From Flagellimonas marinaquae (lineage in GTDB: Bacteria; Bacteroidota; Bacteroidia; Flavobacteriales; Flavobacteriaceae), in contig NZ_CP092415.1 in assembly GCF_023716465.1 (NCBI RefSeq), positions 2,023,501-2,087,500 of the forward strand: a DNA stretch of 64,000 bases, written 5' to 3'. The position numbers were made by a program, and so were the translations under genes. Under the pieces are notes generated by a model. That model did not search any database and was not told where the DNA came from. It saw nothing but the letters and a program-made list of their open reading frames with translations. Position 1 is the stretch's first letter; the number at the start of each line of letters is the position of its first letter. This document shows positions 34,425 through 41,907 of this stretch, in pieces.

Positions 34425-35549
34425 ATGTCCGGTATTTATATCCACATTCCATTTTGCAAGCAAGCTTGCCATTACTGTGATTTCCATTTTTCCACACAAT
34501 TGGGAAAAAGGGAGGCCATGGTAAAAGCTATTGCCCAAGAATTACAATTGCGAAGACCCGAGATGCGGGGAGGCATCGAGACCATCTATTTTGGAGGAGG
34601 AACCCCATCGGTGCTTTCCAATGACGAAATTGAGTTCCTGATTAAAACCGTTTACGACAATTACAAAGTAATTGATCGGCCCGAAATTACATTGGAAGCC
34701 AATCCTGATGATTTATCCAATAATCGAATCATCGAATTATCCAAAAGTCCCGTAAACCGCCTTAGCATCGGTATCCAATCTTTTTTTGATGAAGATTTAA
34801 AGCTGATGAACCGTGCCCACAATGCTTCTGAAGCAGAAAAATGCATTAAAGAGGCCACCCAGTATTTCGATAACATCACTATCGACCTTATTTACGGCAT
34901 TCCTGGTATGACCAATGAACGATGGAAAACCAATATCCAAAAGGTCTTGGATTTTGGACTGCCCCATATTTCCAGTTATGCACTAACGGTAGAGCCTAGA
35001 ACGGCGCTCCAAAAATTTATTGAAAAAGGCGTGGTTCCCAATGTGGACGACGAGCAGGCACAAGAACAATTTTATATTTTGGTGGATACCTTGGAAGCCC
35101 ATGGGTTTGTGAACTACGAAATTTCCAATTTTGGGAAACCTGATTACTTCTCCAAGAACAACACGGCATACTGGTTGGGCAAATCGTATTTGGGTGTAGG
35201 GCCATCGGCACATTCTTTTAATGGCAAACATCGAAGTTGGAATATCCGCAACAACCCCATCTACCTTAAAAAAATAGCAGAGGGTGTCCTGCCATTGGAA
35301 ATTGAGACCCTATCCACTCCCGATAGGTACAACGAATTTGTAATGACCGGCCTGCGCACCATTTGGGGTGTAGATTTGGAGCAGGTAGCTGCAGATTTTG
35401 GAGAGCGCTATGTGCAATACCTTGATCAACAAGCTGCAAAATTTCTTGAACAAGAATTACTACTTATCAAAGATGGTAAACTGCTCACGACCAAAAAGGG
35501 TAAGTTTTTGGTAGATGGGATTGCAAGCGATTTGTTTTTTGTGGAGTAG
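34425..35549 (+). CDS. hemW: Radical SAM heme chaperone HemW
   Basis: A 374-residue radical-SAM protein of the HemN/HemW family. The cluster motif is HIPFCKQACHYCDF (CxxxCxxC). GGGTPSVLSNDEIEFL, TLEANPD and RLSIGIQSF are shared family segments; the C-terminal winged domain ends KKGKFLVDGIASDLFFVE. HemW binds heme and delivers it to respiratory enzymes rather than acting as coproporphyrinogen oxidase. ATG at 34425 chosen over the TTG just before it. A divergent second copy of its 3' end lies at 38930-38986. Confidence 0.93.
   Translation: MSGIYIHIPFCKQACHYCDFHFSTQLGKREAMVKAIAQELQLRRPEMRGGIETIYFGGGTPSVLSNDEIEFLIKTVYDNYKVIDRPEITLEANPDDLSNNRIIELSKSPVNRLSIGIQSFFDEDLKLMNRAHNASEAEKCIKEATQYFDNITIDLIYGIPGMTNERWKTNIQKVLDFGLPHISSYALTVEPRTALQKFIEKGVVPNVDDEQAQEQFYILVDTLEAHGFVNYEISNFGKPDYFSKNNTAYWLGKSYLGVGPSAHSFNGKHRSWNIRNNPIYLKKIAEGVLPLEIETLSTPDRYNEFVMTGLRTIWGVDLEQVAADFGERYVQYLDQQAAKFLEQELLLIKDGKLLTTKKGKFLVDGIASDLFFVE
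35491..35540 (+). repeat. hemW 3'-end direct repeat, copy 1
   Basis: Fifty bases within the last codons of hemW match 38930-38979 at 45 of 50 positions. The two copies bracket the AT-rich effector region. Confidence 0.8.
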
Positions 35550-35592
35550 TCTGGACCGCCCAAAAATCAAGTTGCAAAGCCTAGCCTAAAAA

Positions 35593-35616
35593 CAAAAAGT
35601 CCCTAAAAAGGGCTTA
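35593..35616 (-). terminator. Probable terminator of the effector/lipoprotein operon
   Basis: AGTCCCT-AAAA-AGGGCTT stem with a T-rich tail on the minus strand, about 190 bases after the last lipoprotein stop. The remaining 35617-35801 stretch contains no visible gene. Confidence 0.45.
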
Positions 35617-35801
35617 AAAAAGGTCATTTTTTTCGCTGTTCAAAGGGTTGTGCAATGGTTACCGTTGTTAGGTAACGTTATATTTTTTCGATATAAGAAT
35701 AATGTATCTTTTCTTCCGTTGACAAATTGATAGTTTAATTTTTCACCTCTTTGTGTAGATACCCCGATCTTTAGGACAGGTTTTCTAACATTAGATTTAT
35801 T

Positions 35802-36473
35802 TTAATCGTGAGTTATAATTATTTTTGTTGTTCTTAAAAACTTACCTGTTACACCATCTATCCAATACACCTTATTTTCTTTTGGTTCGTAATTTTCATT
35901 TTTTTCTAACATAACTCCCCATTCAGGTTTTTCATTTGTAAACTTATTTAAGTCGACTCTAAAAGGTAAATTAAATTGAGTAATCTTATATTTTTCAATA
36001 TCTTTTTTAGCTATTTTTTTTACAATTTCGATAGCTTCCGTCCAGCAAATGTTATAGCCTTTTTCGTAATCTATAACTTTAGTTATTTCTCCTTGTTCGT
36101 TGTAATCAAATTCTTTAAATATTTTTTTATAACCGTTTGTATATTCAAAAAACAAATATTTAATTTTTCCATTTGGATAAAATCCAATATTCTTATCTAT
36201 ATTAAGAGTTTTATCAGTTTTAAGGTTTAAAATGCCACCATTACTAAATTTATAATATTCATTCTTAAAACTTTCATTATCAACCAATACCAAATCTCCT
36301 TCTTTGTTTTTTAATTGATTTAAAATATTTTGGTTAAGAGTTAATTCTTCTTTATTAATTTTAAAAATAGGATCGTTATAATGGCATGTATTATCATTTG
36401 CTACATACCCTTTAGGTATAGAAACACAATCGGTAAAAAAAATGCTCAACAATAAAATATATAAATATTTCAT
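35802..36473 (-). CDS. Lipoprotein paralogue 2, candidate immunity protein
   Basis: A 223-residue lipoprotein (MKYLYILLLSIFFTDCVSIPKG; lipid-carrying Cys16, a non-standard lipobox). It is a close paralogue of the next gene: residues 1-60 and the last 25 nearly identical, the middle strongly diverged. It has a YwqK/MORN-like stretch (NGKIKYLFFEYTNGYKKIFKEFDYNEQGE). No family function. Position after a metzincin effector, lipid anchoring and duplication argue for periplasmic immunity, by analogy with polymorphic toxin loci. DNA is very AT-rich. Confidence 0.75.
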   Translation of the reverse strand: MKYLYILLLSIFFTDCVSIPKGYVANDNTCHYNDPIFKINKEELTLNQNILNQLKNKEGDLVLVDNESFKNEYYKFSNGGILNLKTDKTLNIDKNIGFYPNGKIKYLFFEYTNGYKKIFKEFDYNEQGEITKVIDYEKGYNICWTEAIEIVKKIAKKDIEKYKITQFNLPFRVDLNKFTNEKPEWGVMLEKNENYEPKENKVYWIDGVTGKFLRTTKIIITHD

Positions 36474-36474
36474 C

Positions 36475-36531
36475 TTACTTTAATTTAGCGTATTGTTGAA
36501 TAGTTTTCCATTGCCATTTGTAGGTATGTTT
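36475..36531 (-). pseudogene. Remnant of the effector 3' end between the two lipoprotein genes
   Basis: Eighteen codons plus stop read KHTYKWQWKTIQQYAKLK, differing from the end of the intact effector (KHTYKWQWETIQQYAKLK) by one residue. Upstream of this the homology ends and the tail of the other lipoprotein begins. It shows that a unit of effector tail plus lipoprotein gene was duplicated or exchanged. Confidence 0.85.
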
Positions 36532-36549
36532 TCTAACATTAGGTTTATT

Positions 36550-37218
36550 TTAATCGTGAGTTGTAATTATTTTTGTTGTTCTTAAAAACTTACCTGTTAC
36601 ACCGTCTATTCTATATACTTTAATAGGCTTTCTTTCGTATTCTTCATTTCCATCTAAGGTTATTTGCCATTCGGGTTGAGCGTTAGGAAACTCATTTAAA
36701 TTATTGTGGGATAAATTAAATCCTGTAATCTGATATTTTTCAATATCTTTTTTTGCTATTTTTTTTACAATTTCAATAGCTTCCGCCCAACAAATGTTAT
36801 AGCCTTTTTCGTAATCTATAACTTTAGTTGTTTCTCCTTGTTCGTTGTAATGGGTTTCTTTGAAAACTTTTGAATCTCCATTAAGATATAAATAAAAAAC
36901 CCAACGAATTGTACCATTTTTTCTATACCTAATCCATTTACCAAGACCTAAATTTTTGTCTGTTTGTTTGTTAGTTATTTGTTCACTATTTAAATTGTAA
37001 AATTTACTTTTAAAGTTTTCATTATCAGTTATAACCAAATCTCCTTCTCTGTTTTTTAATTGATTTAAAATATTTTGGTTAAGAGTTAATTCTTCTTTAT
37101 TAATTTTAAAAATAGTGTCGTTATAATGGCAGATGTTATCATTTGCTACATACCCTTTAGGTATAGAGACACAATTCGTAAAAAAAATGCTCAACAATAA
37201 AATATATAAATATTTCAT
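36550..37218 (-). CDS. Lipoprotein paralogue 1, candidate immunity protein
   Basis: A 222-residue lipoprotein (MKYLYILLLSIFFTNCVSIPKG; Cys16). Its start codon is one base after the effector stop codon at 37220, so the two are almost certainly translated together. It shares ends with paralogue 2 but has a different middle (residues about 65-115 and 155-195). By the toxin-then-immunity order seen in polymorphic toxin systems, this copy should protect against the intact adjacent effector. That is inference. Confidence 0.78.
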   Translation of the reverse strand: MKYLYILLLSIFFTNCVSIPKGYVANDNICHYNDTIFKINKEELTLNQNILNQLKNREGDLVITDNENFKSKFYNLNSEQITNKQTDKNLGLGKWIRYRKNGTIRWVFYLYLNGDSKVFKETHYNEQGETTKVIDYEKGYNICWAEAIEIVKKIAKKDIEKYQITGFNLSHNNLNEFPNAQPEWQITLDGNEEYERKPIKVYRIDGVTGKFLRTTKIITTHD

Positions 37219-37219
37219 C

Positions 37220-38731
37220 TTACTTTAATTTAGCGTATTGTTGAATAGTTTCCCATTGCCATTTGTAGGTATGTTTTTTAGTATTATCATAGTCCATATA
37301 ATTGTCGGTCTTAGTATTCTTAAATTTATGTTTACTCTCAAAGGTGTGTTCTAAGCCTAAAGCGTGCATTATTTCGTGAATAATATTTTCTGATTTAATG
37401 TGACCAGCAGGGTCTAATACTAAAAAGGCTATTCCTGTATTTGTTGGTGATATACCACCCGCAGCTTTAAATTGACCATCTTCTGTAATATCTTTTTCAT
37501 TGATACATTTTTGGTTAATAAAATAGACGGTAAGTTTGTTTTTATCTTCTTTGTGTGTTGTAATTATTTTTTGAAGTACTGTTCCTTTTTTACTTCGTTC
37601 TATGTAAGCCCCCGATTTTGAATGCTCTTTTAAAAATCCATATTTTTTAAAATTCTCTAAATGTTCACTAATATCAACTATGGTAGCTTCATTATTGGGT
37701 ACATTAACATCGATTAAGGCAGGGTTTAAGCCTTTTTTTAGTAACGTTTCTAGTTTGGTTTTATCGATTAGTTTTTTTAAATCGTTTTCATCATTTTCAC
37801 TATTGCTTCCTCCTGTAATTTCCACAAAGCACCATTCAAGGTCGATGGCTTTTGGTTTGGGGTAAAAGATATTCAATGCCCCAACGGTTAGTTCGTTATC
37901 AGCTTTTATAAGAAGTTGAGCAGAAGTTTCATTGTTGTTCTTACAAGTTATCTTTACTTTTTTGGCGTCTTTTAAGTTTTTGGGCTCAAACGTGAAATCC
38001 GGGTTTTCTTCAAACGCAACGGTTTCGTATTCTTTTGCTTTGTTTTTCGTTTCCCAATCCAACTCAAGTTCAACGGTTTGGTCTTTACGAATACTTAGCC
38101 AATTGGGTATGTACTCATCACTAAGTATCTTTTCCGAAAGTGGTTTGTATTCTTTTTTTAGTTTTTCGTAATCAGATTCTACAATGTTTTTATCAGGTAT
38201 GGTGTCAAAGCCAAAAATCCCTTCTTTAATATCATGATTATTTGCTTTAATGTTTATGCGAAAAGGTTTTTTTTCTTCCTGTTCGGTCGCAACAACAGGC
38301 GATTGGTAGGTCTCCTCCTCAATAGGTGTCACGTGCCAATTTCGTACAACCTTACAACCATAGTCCTGTATGGCAGGGGAAATAACCATTTTTACCATTA
38401 ACCCCATTCCGTTGGGGTCAAAGGTTACTTTATAATTTACGATAGGTGCGTCCTTAAACTTCCATGTTTTTAAAATGTATCCATTGGAATCATAGAAAAC
38501 TATTTTTCCATCATCTACAGGATAGCTTAGTTCATAAACTTCATAATCTATGGTCAGCATGCGTTCTAAAAGCCTTCCGTGAGATTCCCCGTAAGGAAAT
38601 TCAAAATAAAGCTGTCCCCCTTGATTATAAAACACAGGAATGCCCTTATATCTGTCAAGGTCTTTTGCATAGGCTGTATCTATATAGAAAAGGTCTATTT
38701 CTTGACCTAAGAAGTGTAAAATTGAGTTCAT
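37220..38731 (-). CDS. TssD/Hcp-like N-terminus fused to a metzincin zinc protease: putative type VI-type effector
   Basis: A 503-residue protein. The N-terminal 140 residues resemble the Bacteroidota TssD (Hcp) tube protein: DGKIVFYDSNG, KTWKFKDAPIVNYKVTFDPNG, MVISPAIQ. TssD has the same DGxxxFY ... FTDAYIVSYKESFD order. A linker (about 150-310) leads to a protease domain near the C-terminus with the metzincin zinc motif HEIMHALGLEH and a Met-turn NYMDYD about 20 residues on. No signal peptide is visible, consistent with export in a secretion tube. Catalytic Glu and three His are intact. No T6SS structural genes are in the window. The whole gene is AT-rich. Confidence 0.7.
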   Translation of the reverse strand: MNSILHFLGQEIDLFYIDTAYAKDLDRYKGIPVFYNQGGQLYFEFPYGESHGRLLERMLTIDYEVYELSYPVDDGKIVFYDSNGYILKTWKFKDAPIVNYKVTFDPNGMGLMVKMVISPAIQDYGCKVVRNWHVTPIEEETYQSPVVATEQEEKKPFRINIKANNHDIKEGIFGFDTIPDKNIVESDYEKLKKEYKPLSEKILSDEYIPNWLSIRKDQTVELELDWETKNKAKEYETVAFEENPDFTFEPKNLKDAKKVKITCKNNNETSAQLLIKADNELTVGALNIFYPKPKAIDLEWCFVEITGGSNSENDENDLKKLIDKTKLETLLKKGLNPALIDVNVPNNEATIVDISEHLENFKKYGFLKEHSKSGAYIERSKKGTVLQKIITTHKEDKNKLTVYFINQKCINEKDITEDGQFKAAGGISPTNTGIAFLVLDPAGHIKSENIIHEIMHALGLEHTFESKHKFKNTKTDNYMDYDNTKKHTYKWQWETIQQYAKLK

Positions 38732-39065
38732 TTATTGCTCTTTTCGGTTTTATTGGGGTTTATCTCGATTTGTTGCCAACTTCAAGCATATGGATTCGCT
38801 ATAATGATTTATACCCATCAATAACGAAAGTAAGTCAAGCTAGAATTTTCTGGTTAAAATTCCGGCATGGATTGATGGATGTACTGTTTGGCTTGATAAA
38901 ACCGAATTACCAATTGATATGTGGATTTTCCAAAAAAGGCAAGTTTTTGGCAGATGCGATTGCAAGCGATTTGTTTTTCTTACGATAATCTCAAATGCCC
39001 CAGTTCAAGTGATTTTTCTTTACAAAATCCCTTTAAAACCTTATTAGAACCCGAGTTGGCAACTG
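38732..39065. other. Island right edge
   Basis: The 334 bases hold the effector's upstream region and the second hemW 3' end (38930-38986). An open frame on the plus strand through here is a shadow of the effector gene that runs into the hemW fragment; I do not count it as a gene. No other feature seen. Confidence 0.5.
38930..38986 (+). pseudogene. Second, truncated copy of the hemW 3' end
   Basis: Encodes SKKGKFLADAIASDLFFLR before a stop (TAA at 38984-38986), against TKKGKFLVDGIASDLFFVE in hemW. The 45/50 nucleotide match with mainly codon-conservative changes points to a diverged homologous hemW rather than a recent local copy. Confidence 0.75.
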
Positions 39066-39692
39066 TTATAAAATATTCTGGATCTTTTGGTAGATTTCTT
39101 TTTTGGAGTTCTCGAATATTTCTCCACCAAACTCTTCATTGTCCAAAGAAATTATGGAAATGTCCTTTATTCCCATAATCCCGAAAACAAATTTCAAGTA
39201 GGTTGTTTGGAAATTCATATGCTCGTTTTTCTCGTTCTCTCCATAACCCGTATCCCCTCGACTTGATAGGATGAACATTTTTTTGTTCTCTAGCAACCCA
39301 ACATAATCCCCGTCTGGCTTGCCCGAACGGAATTTCCAAGTCTCGTTAATTCTCATGATTTGGTCAATGTAGGATTTTAGTCCGCTCGGAATGGACCAAT
39401 TGTACATGGGTGTTCCCAAAACATATACATTATGTTCCTTAAATTCTTTGATCAATGCATTACTGAGTTCAACCCCCGTCTGATTTTCGTTTGTCCTTTC
39501 CTTGGGGCTTAAAAATGCACTGGCGATCCATTTTTCATTTATGGGCGGAATTTCCTCCAAGCCCACTTCCCGATAAGTAAATTGGTCGTTGGGATTTTTC
39601 TTTTTCCAGTTATCCTTAAAAAGCTCTGTTAGTTTTCGGCTGTGCGACCTTTCCTTTCTTACACTTGCGTTGATGATCAATACCTTGTTCAT
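39066..39692 (-). CDS. FMN-dependent NAD(P)H oxidoreductase (azoreductase / flavodoxin-like fold)
   Basis: A 208-residue flavodoxin-fold enzyme: FMN phosphate loop INASVRKERSHSRKL, TPMYNWSIPSGLKSYIDQIMRINETW and the SSRGDTGYGE loop are those of AzoR-type quinone/azo reductases. It likely reduces quinones or azo compounds with NADH via FMN. A Crp/Fnr-type regulator gene lies 64 bases upstream in the same direction and may control it. Confidence 0.9.
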   Translation of the reverse strand: MNKVLIINASVRKERSHSRKLTELFKDNWKKKNPNDQFTYREVGLEEIPPINEKWIASAFLSPKERTNENQTGVELSNALIKEFKEHNVYVLGTPMYNWSIPSGLKSYIDQIMRINETWKFRSGKPDGDYVGLLENKKMFILSSRGDTGYGENEKNEHMNFQTTYLKFVFGIMGIKDISIISLDNEEFGGEIFENSKKEIYQKIQNIL

Positions 39693-39756
39693 AATTCAAA
39701 ATTTTTGTTTGTGGGACAAAATTCCGAATCTGGACAATGAAAAAAATTGACCTAGT

Positions 39757-40338
39757 TCAAGATGCTTCGATTTTTTTGCGAATTCGGCTTAAAAACTCGG
39801 CGGAAATCCCCAAATACGATGCTATGAGGTAGTTGGGGACTTTGTCGGAAATTTTAGGGTAATTTTTCAAAAAATCCAGATAGCGTTGTTCTGCATCAAA
39901 AATCTTATTTAAGATAATTCTCCTTTGTAAACTCCCAAGGTAATTTTCCAGGATGATTCTAAAAAAACATTCGAGCTTTGGAATCTGCTTTAACATTTCT
40001 TGAAAAGAACTATGGTGAATCTGTAACAATATGGTTTTTTCAATGGCTTGAATGTTGTAGATGGAAGGTTGTTGTTTTTGAAAGCTATCGATATCCGTTG
40101 CCCACCAATTTTCAATAGCAAAATATAGAATTTCTTCCTTTCCTGTTTCTGGATCTATATAAAAGGCCTTTAGCACCCCGTCAACAACAAAATTGTCGGT
40201 GCGGCATGTTTGCCCGTTTTGCAAGAGATAATCGCCTTTTTCAAGGGTTTTCTCACTCCAAAACCCCTTAATTAAGCTCTCATCTTCGGAACTAAGTTCA
40301 ATGTGCCTGGAAATGGCTGCGATTAGTTGCGCTTTCAT
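39757..40338 (-). CDS. Crp/Fnr-family transcriptional regulator
   Basis: A 193-residue protein with a cyclic-nucleotide-binding fold (KGDYLLQNGQTCRTDNFVVDGVLKAFYIDPETGKEEILYF) and a short C-terminal HTH (PNYLIASYLGISAEFLSRIRKKIE). No Fnr-type N-terminal Cys cluster. Such proteins in Flavobacteria usually regulate an adjacent oxidoreductase, here probably the azoreductase. Confidence 0.9.
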   Translation of the reverse strand: MKAQLIAAISRHIELSSEDESLIKGFWSEKTLEKGDYLLQNGQTCRTDNFVVDGVLKAFYIDPETGKEEILYFAIENWWATDIDSFQKQQPSIYNIQAIEKTILLQIHHSSFQEMLKQIPKLECFFRIILENYLGSLQRRIILNKIFDAEQRYLDFLKNYPKISDKVPNYLIASYLGISAEFLSRIRKKIEAS

Positions 40339-40356
40339 TTAAACAAGTAGCTAAAT

Positions 40357-41130
40357 TTATAGGTCAAATATGCTCACAAAACTTGGATGTTCGTTTTCTG
40401 CAGCATAAAAGTAAATGCCGATAATAATGGAAGATGACCTGATTATTTTTGATTTGTTGTTGAGATATAATTCAAAACTCTCCCTAAAACAATTGACAAT
40501 GATATTGTTGAGTTCTTGGTCTGGAATCTTTTTAATGGAAGTAATTTTTCTAATTCTTAGTTTCTTATTGAATTTGATTTCATAGAGTCCAAAAGAACCT
40601 TCTTTTAGTTCAAATCCTTTTCCATTTTCAAGACAATTATTTAAAAAGGTATAGCTCAGCCGGAATTCATTTTTGATATCTAATTCCGAATCTTTTAAAT
40701 ATTTGAGAACATTGAGCTTTCGTTGATTGCTTAATTCAATTTTTTTTGTGAGACCTGGATATTTTTTATTGTCCACTTTTCTGTCCAGTTGAATGGCTCC
40801 AGAACATGCGCCAAAAAGGAGATCATTATCACTATCCTTGTAGGCGAAAATTAACCATTTAGAATTCTCGGGAGTATAAAATGCACAAGATGAATTAAGC
40901 ACGCTGCTAATTTTCAGTTTGGATACTTTTGAACCTTTGAAAATCTCATTAATTTTTATTTCAATATTGTGATAATCAGTATCAAGAGTATCAGGTGTAA
41001 CTTTTTTAATTTCTGCCGTAGCTACAAAATCTGCGCTTTCAAATCTGTCAATCAATCCAATAACTGCACAATCACAGGCAAATGTATTTGAGCAATAAAG
41101 AACTGCAATAAATAAAAGTAAGACCTTCAT
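40357..41130 (-). CDS. Secreted TIMP-like (NTR/OB-fold) protein
   Basis: A 257-residue protein. The signal peptide ends TFA, predicting Cys19 as mature N-terminus, in CDCAVIG: the C-x-C start found in tissue inhibitors of metalloproteinases. Following segments match a TIMP-like OB fold: FESADFVATAEI, IEIKINEIFKGSK, SSCAFY, KWLIFAYKDSDNDLLFGACSGAIQLD with partner Cys residues. A C-terminal region of about 110 residues is unassigned. TIMP-like domains occur in many Bacteroidota with unknown role. Whether it acts on the metzincin effector encoded nearby is speculation. Confidence 0.72.
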   Translation of the reverse strand: MKVLLLFIAVLYCSNTFACDCAVIGLIDRFESADFVATAEIKKVTPDTLDTDYHNIEIKINEIFKGSKVSKLKISSVLNSSCAFYTPENSKWLIFAYKDSDNDLLFGACSGAIQLDRKVDNKKYPGLTKKIELSNQRKLNVLKYLKDSELDIKNEFRLSYTFLNNCLENGKGFELKEGSFGLYEIKFNKKLRIRKITSIKKIPDQELNNIIVNCFRESFELYLNNKSKIIRSSSIIIGIYFYAAENEHPSFVSIFDL

Positions 41131-41132
41131 AA

Positions 41133-41426
41133 ACTATAATTGATGGTTAATGTGTTTTGCATTCAAACCACTTTCTAGGGTCGATACCCAAACGTGTTCT
41201 GCATAGGTATGTGAAGTTAGTCGTTTTTTAAGTAAAAAGCTGTATGCTAAACATAGCAAATTAGATTGCCATTAGTATCTTCAATATCCAAGATAGGATG
41301 ATCTTCTTCTATAAATGGTTATAAGAATTGGGTTGGATTTTCATAAAAACTATTTTTTCCGATGGGAACTTTGAGTTCAGTTATTTTTTCGAAATCTGGT
41401 GTATATCGATCAACTTTAAAGCATTG
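41133..41426 (-). pseudogene. Decayed gene fragments, one resembling a VOC/glyoxalase C-terminus
   Basis: A reading frame out of phase with the end of the neighbouring gene reads ...PDFEKITELKVPIGKNSF, meets a TAA, then continues PFIEEDHPILDIEDTNGNLICYV to a stop at 41247-41249; the DxxGNLI end is typical of VOC proteins. A second fragment (HTYAEHVWVSTLESGLN) follows down to 41133. Both look like gene wreckage. No other gene occupies 41131-41380. Confidence 0.35.
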
Positions 41427-41896
41427 TAATATTTTTCAATTCGAGCATGAGCAGTTCCGTCAACCATTAAAATAATTATTAGCATCGCAATTGTTGAAAT
41501 ACTAATTGCTCGCCAAGTTGGTGTATTAATAAATAAAAAAAGTAGTGCAGCTACTATAATTAAAGTTGGAATTACTTTAAAAACAATCGTGTATTCTTTT
41601 AAAGTGCTTTGTGAACGTTCAATTTCTGACTGATAGAAGGCAGCGGTATCACTGTTAAAGTCTTTTTTAAATTGCACAATTCTTGATTTATTGGTGTAGA
41701 ATAAACCAAGTCCTATGGTCATAAGCAACAAGCCTGAAACTAACATCGGAATAATGTAGGCCTTTGCTAAATCTGTTTTTCCCCACTGCCAAAAACCAGC
41801 ACTGGCGAATAAAAATATGATGGCAAAGAGGATAAAAAAACGAGTTGAAAAAACTTCGGATTTGGCCCATTCGGTTGCTAGTTTTAATAATTCCAT
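41381..41896 (-). CDS. Hypothetical inner-membrane protein
   Basis: A 171-residue protein with four membrane segments (FFILFAIIFLFASAGFW, AYIIPMLVSGLLLMTIGLGLFY, IPTLIIVAALLFLF, AISISTIAMLIIILMV) and a cytosolic helix between the second and third (FNSDTAAFYQSEIERSQ). No recognised family. It follows the AraC gene by 11 bases and is probably its co-transcribed neighbour. Confidence 0.7.
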   Translation of the reverse strand: MELLKLATEWAKSEVFSTRFFILFAIIFLFASAGFWQWGKTDLAKAYIIPMLVSGLLLMTIGLGLFYTNKSRIVQFKKDFNSDTAAFYQSEIERSQSTLKEYTIVFKVIPTLIIVAALLFLFINTPTWRAISISTIAMLIIILMVDGTAHARIEKYYNALKLIDIHQISKK

Positions 41897-41907
41897 TTCT
41901 CTTTAAA

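Noticed and set aside
38464..38988. Plus-strand open frame of 174 codons over the effector's N-terminal region
   Set aside because: It is a shadow of the minus-strand effector gene; only its last 20 codons are meaningful, as a hemW tail remnant.
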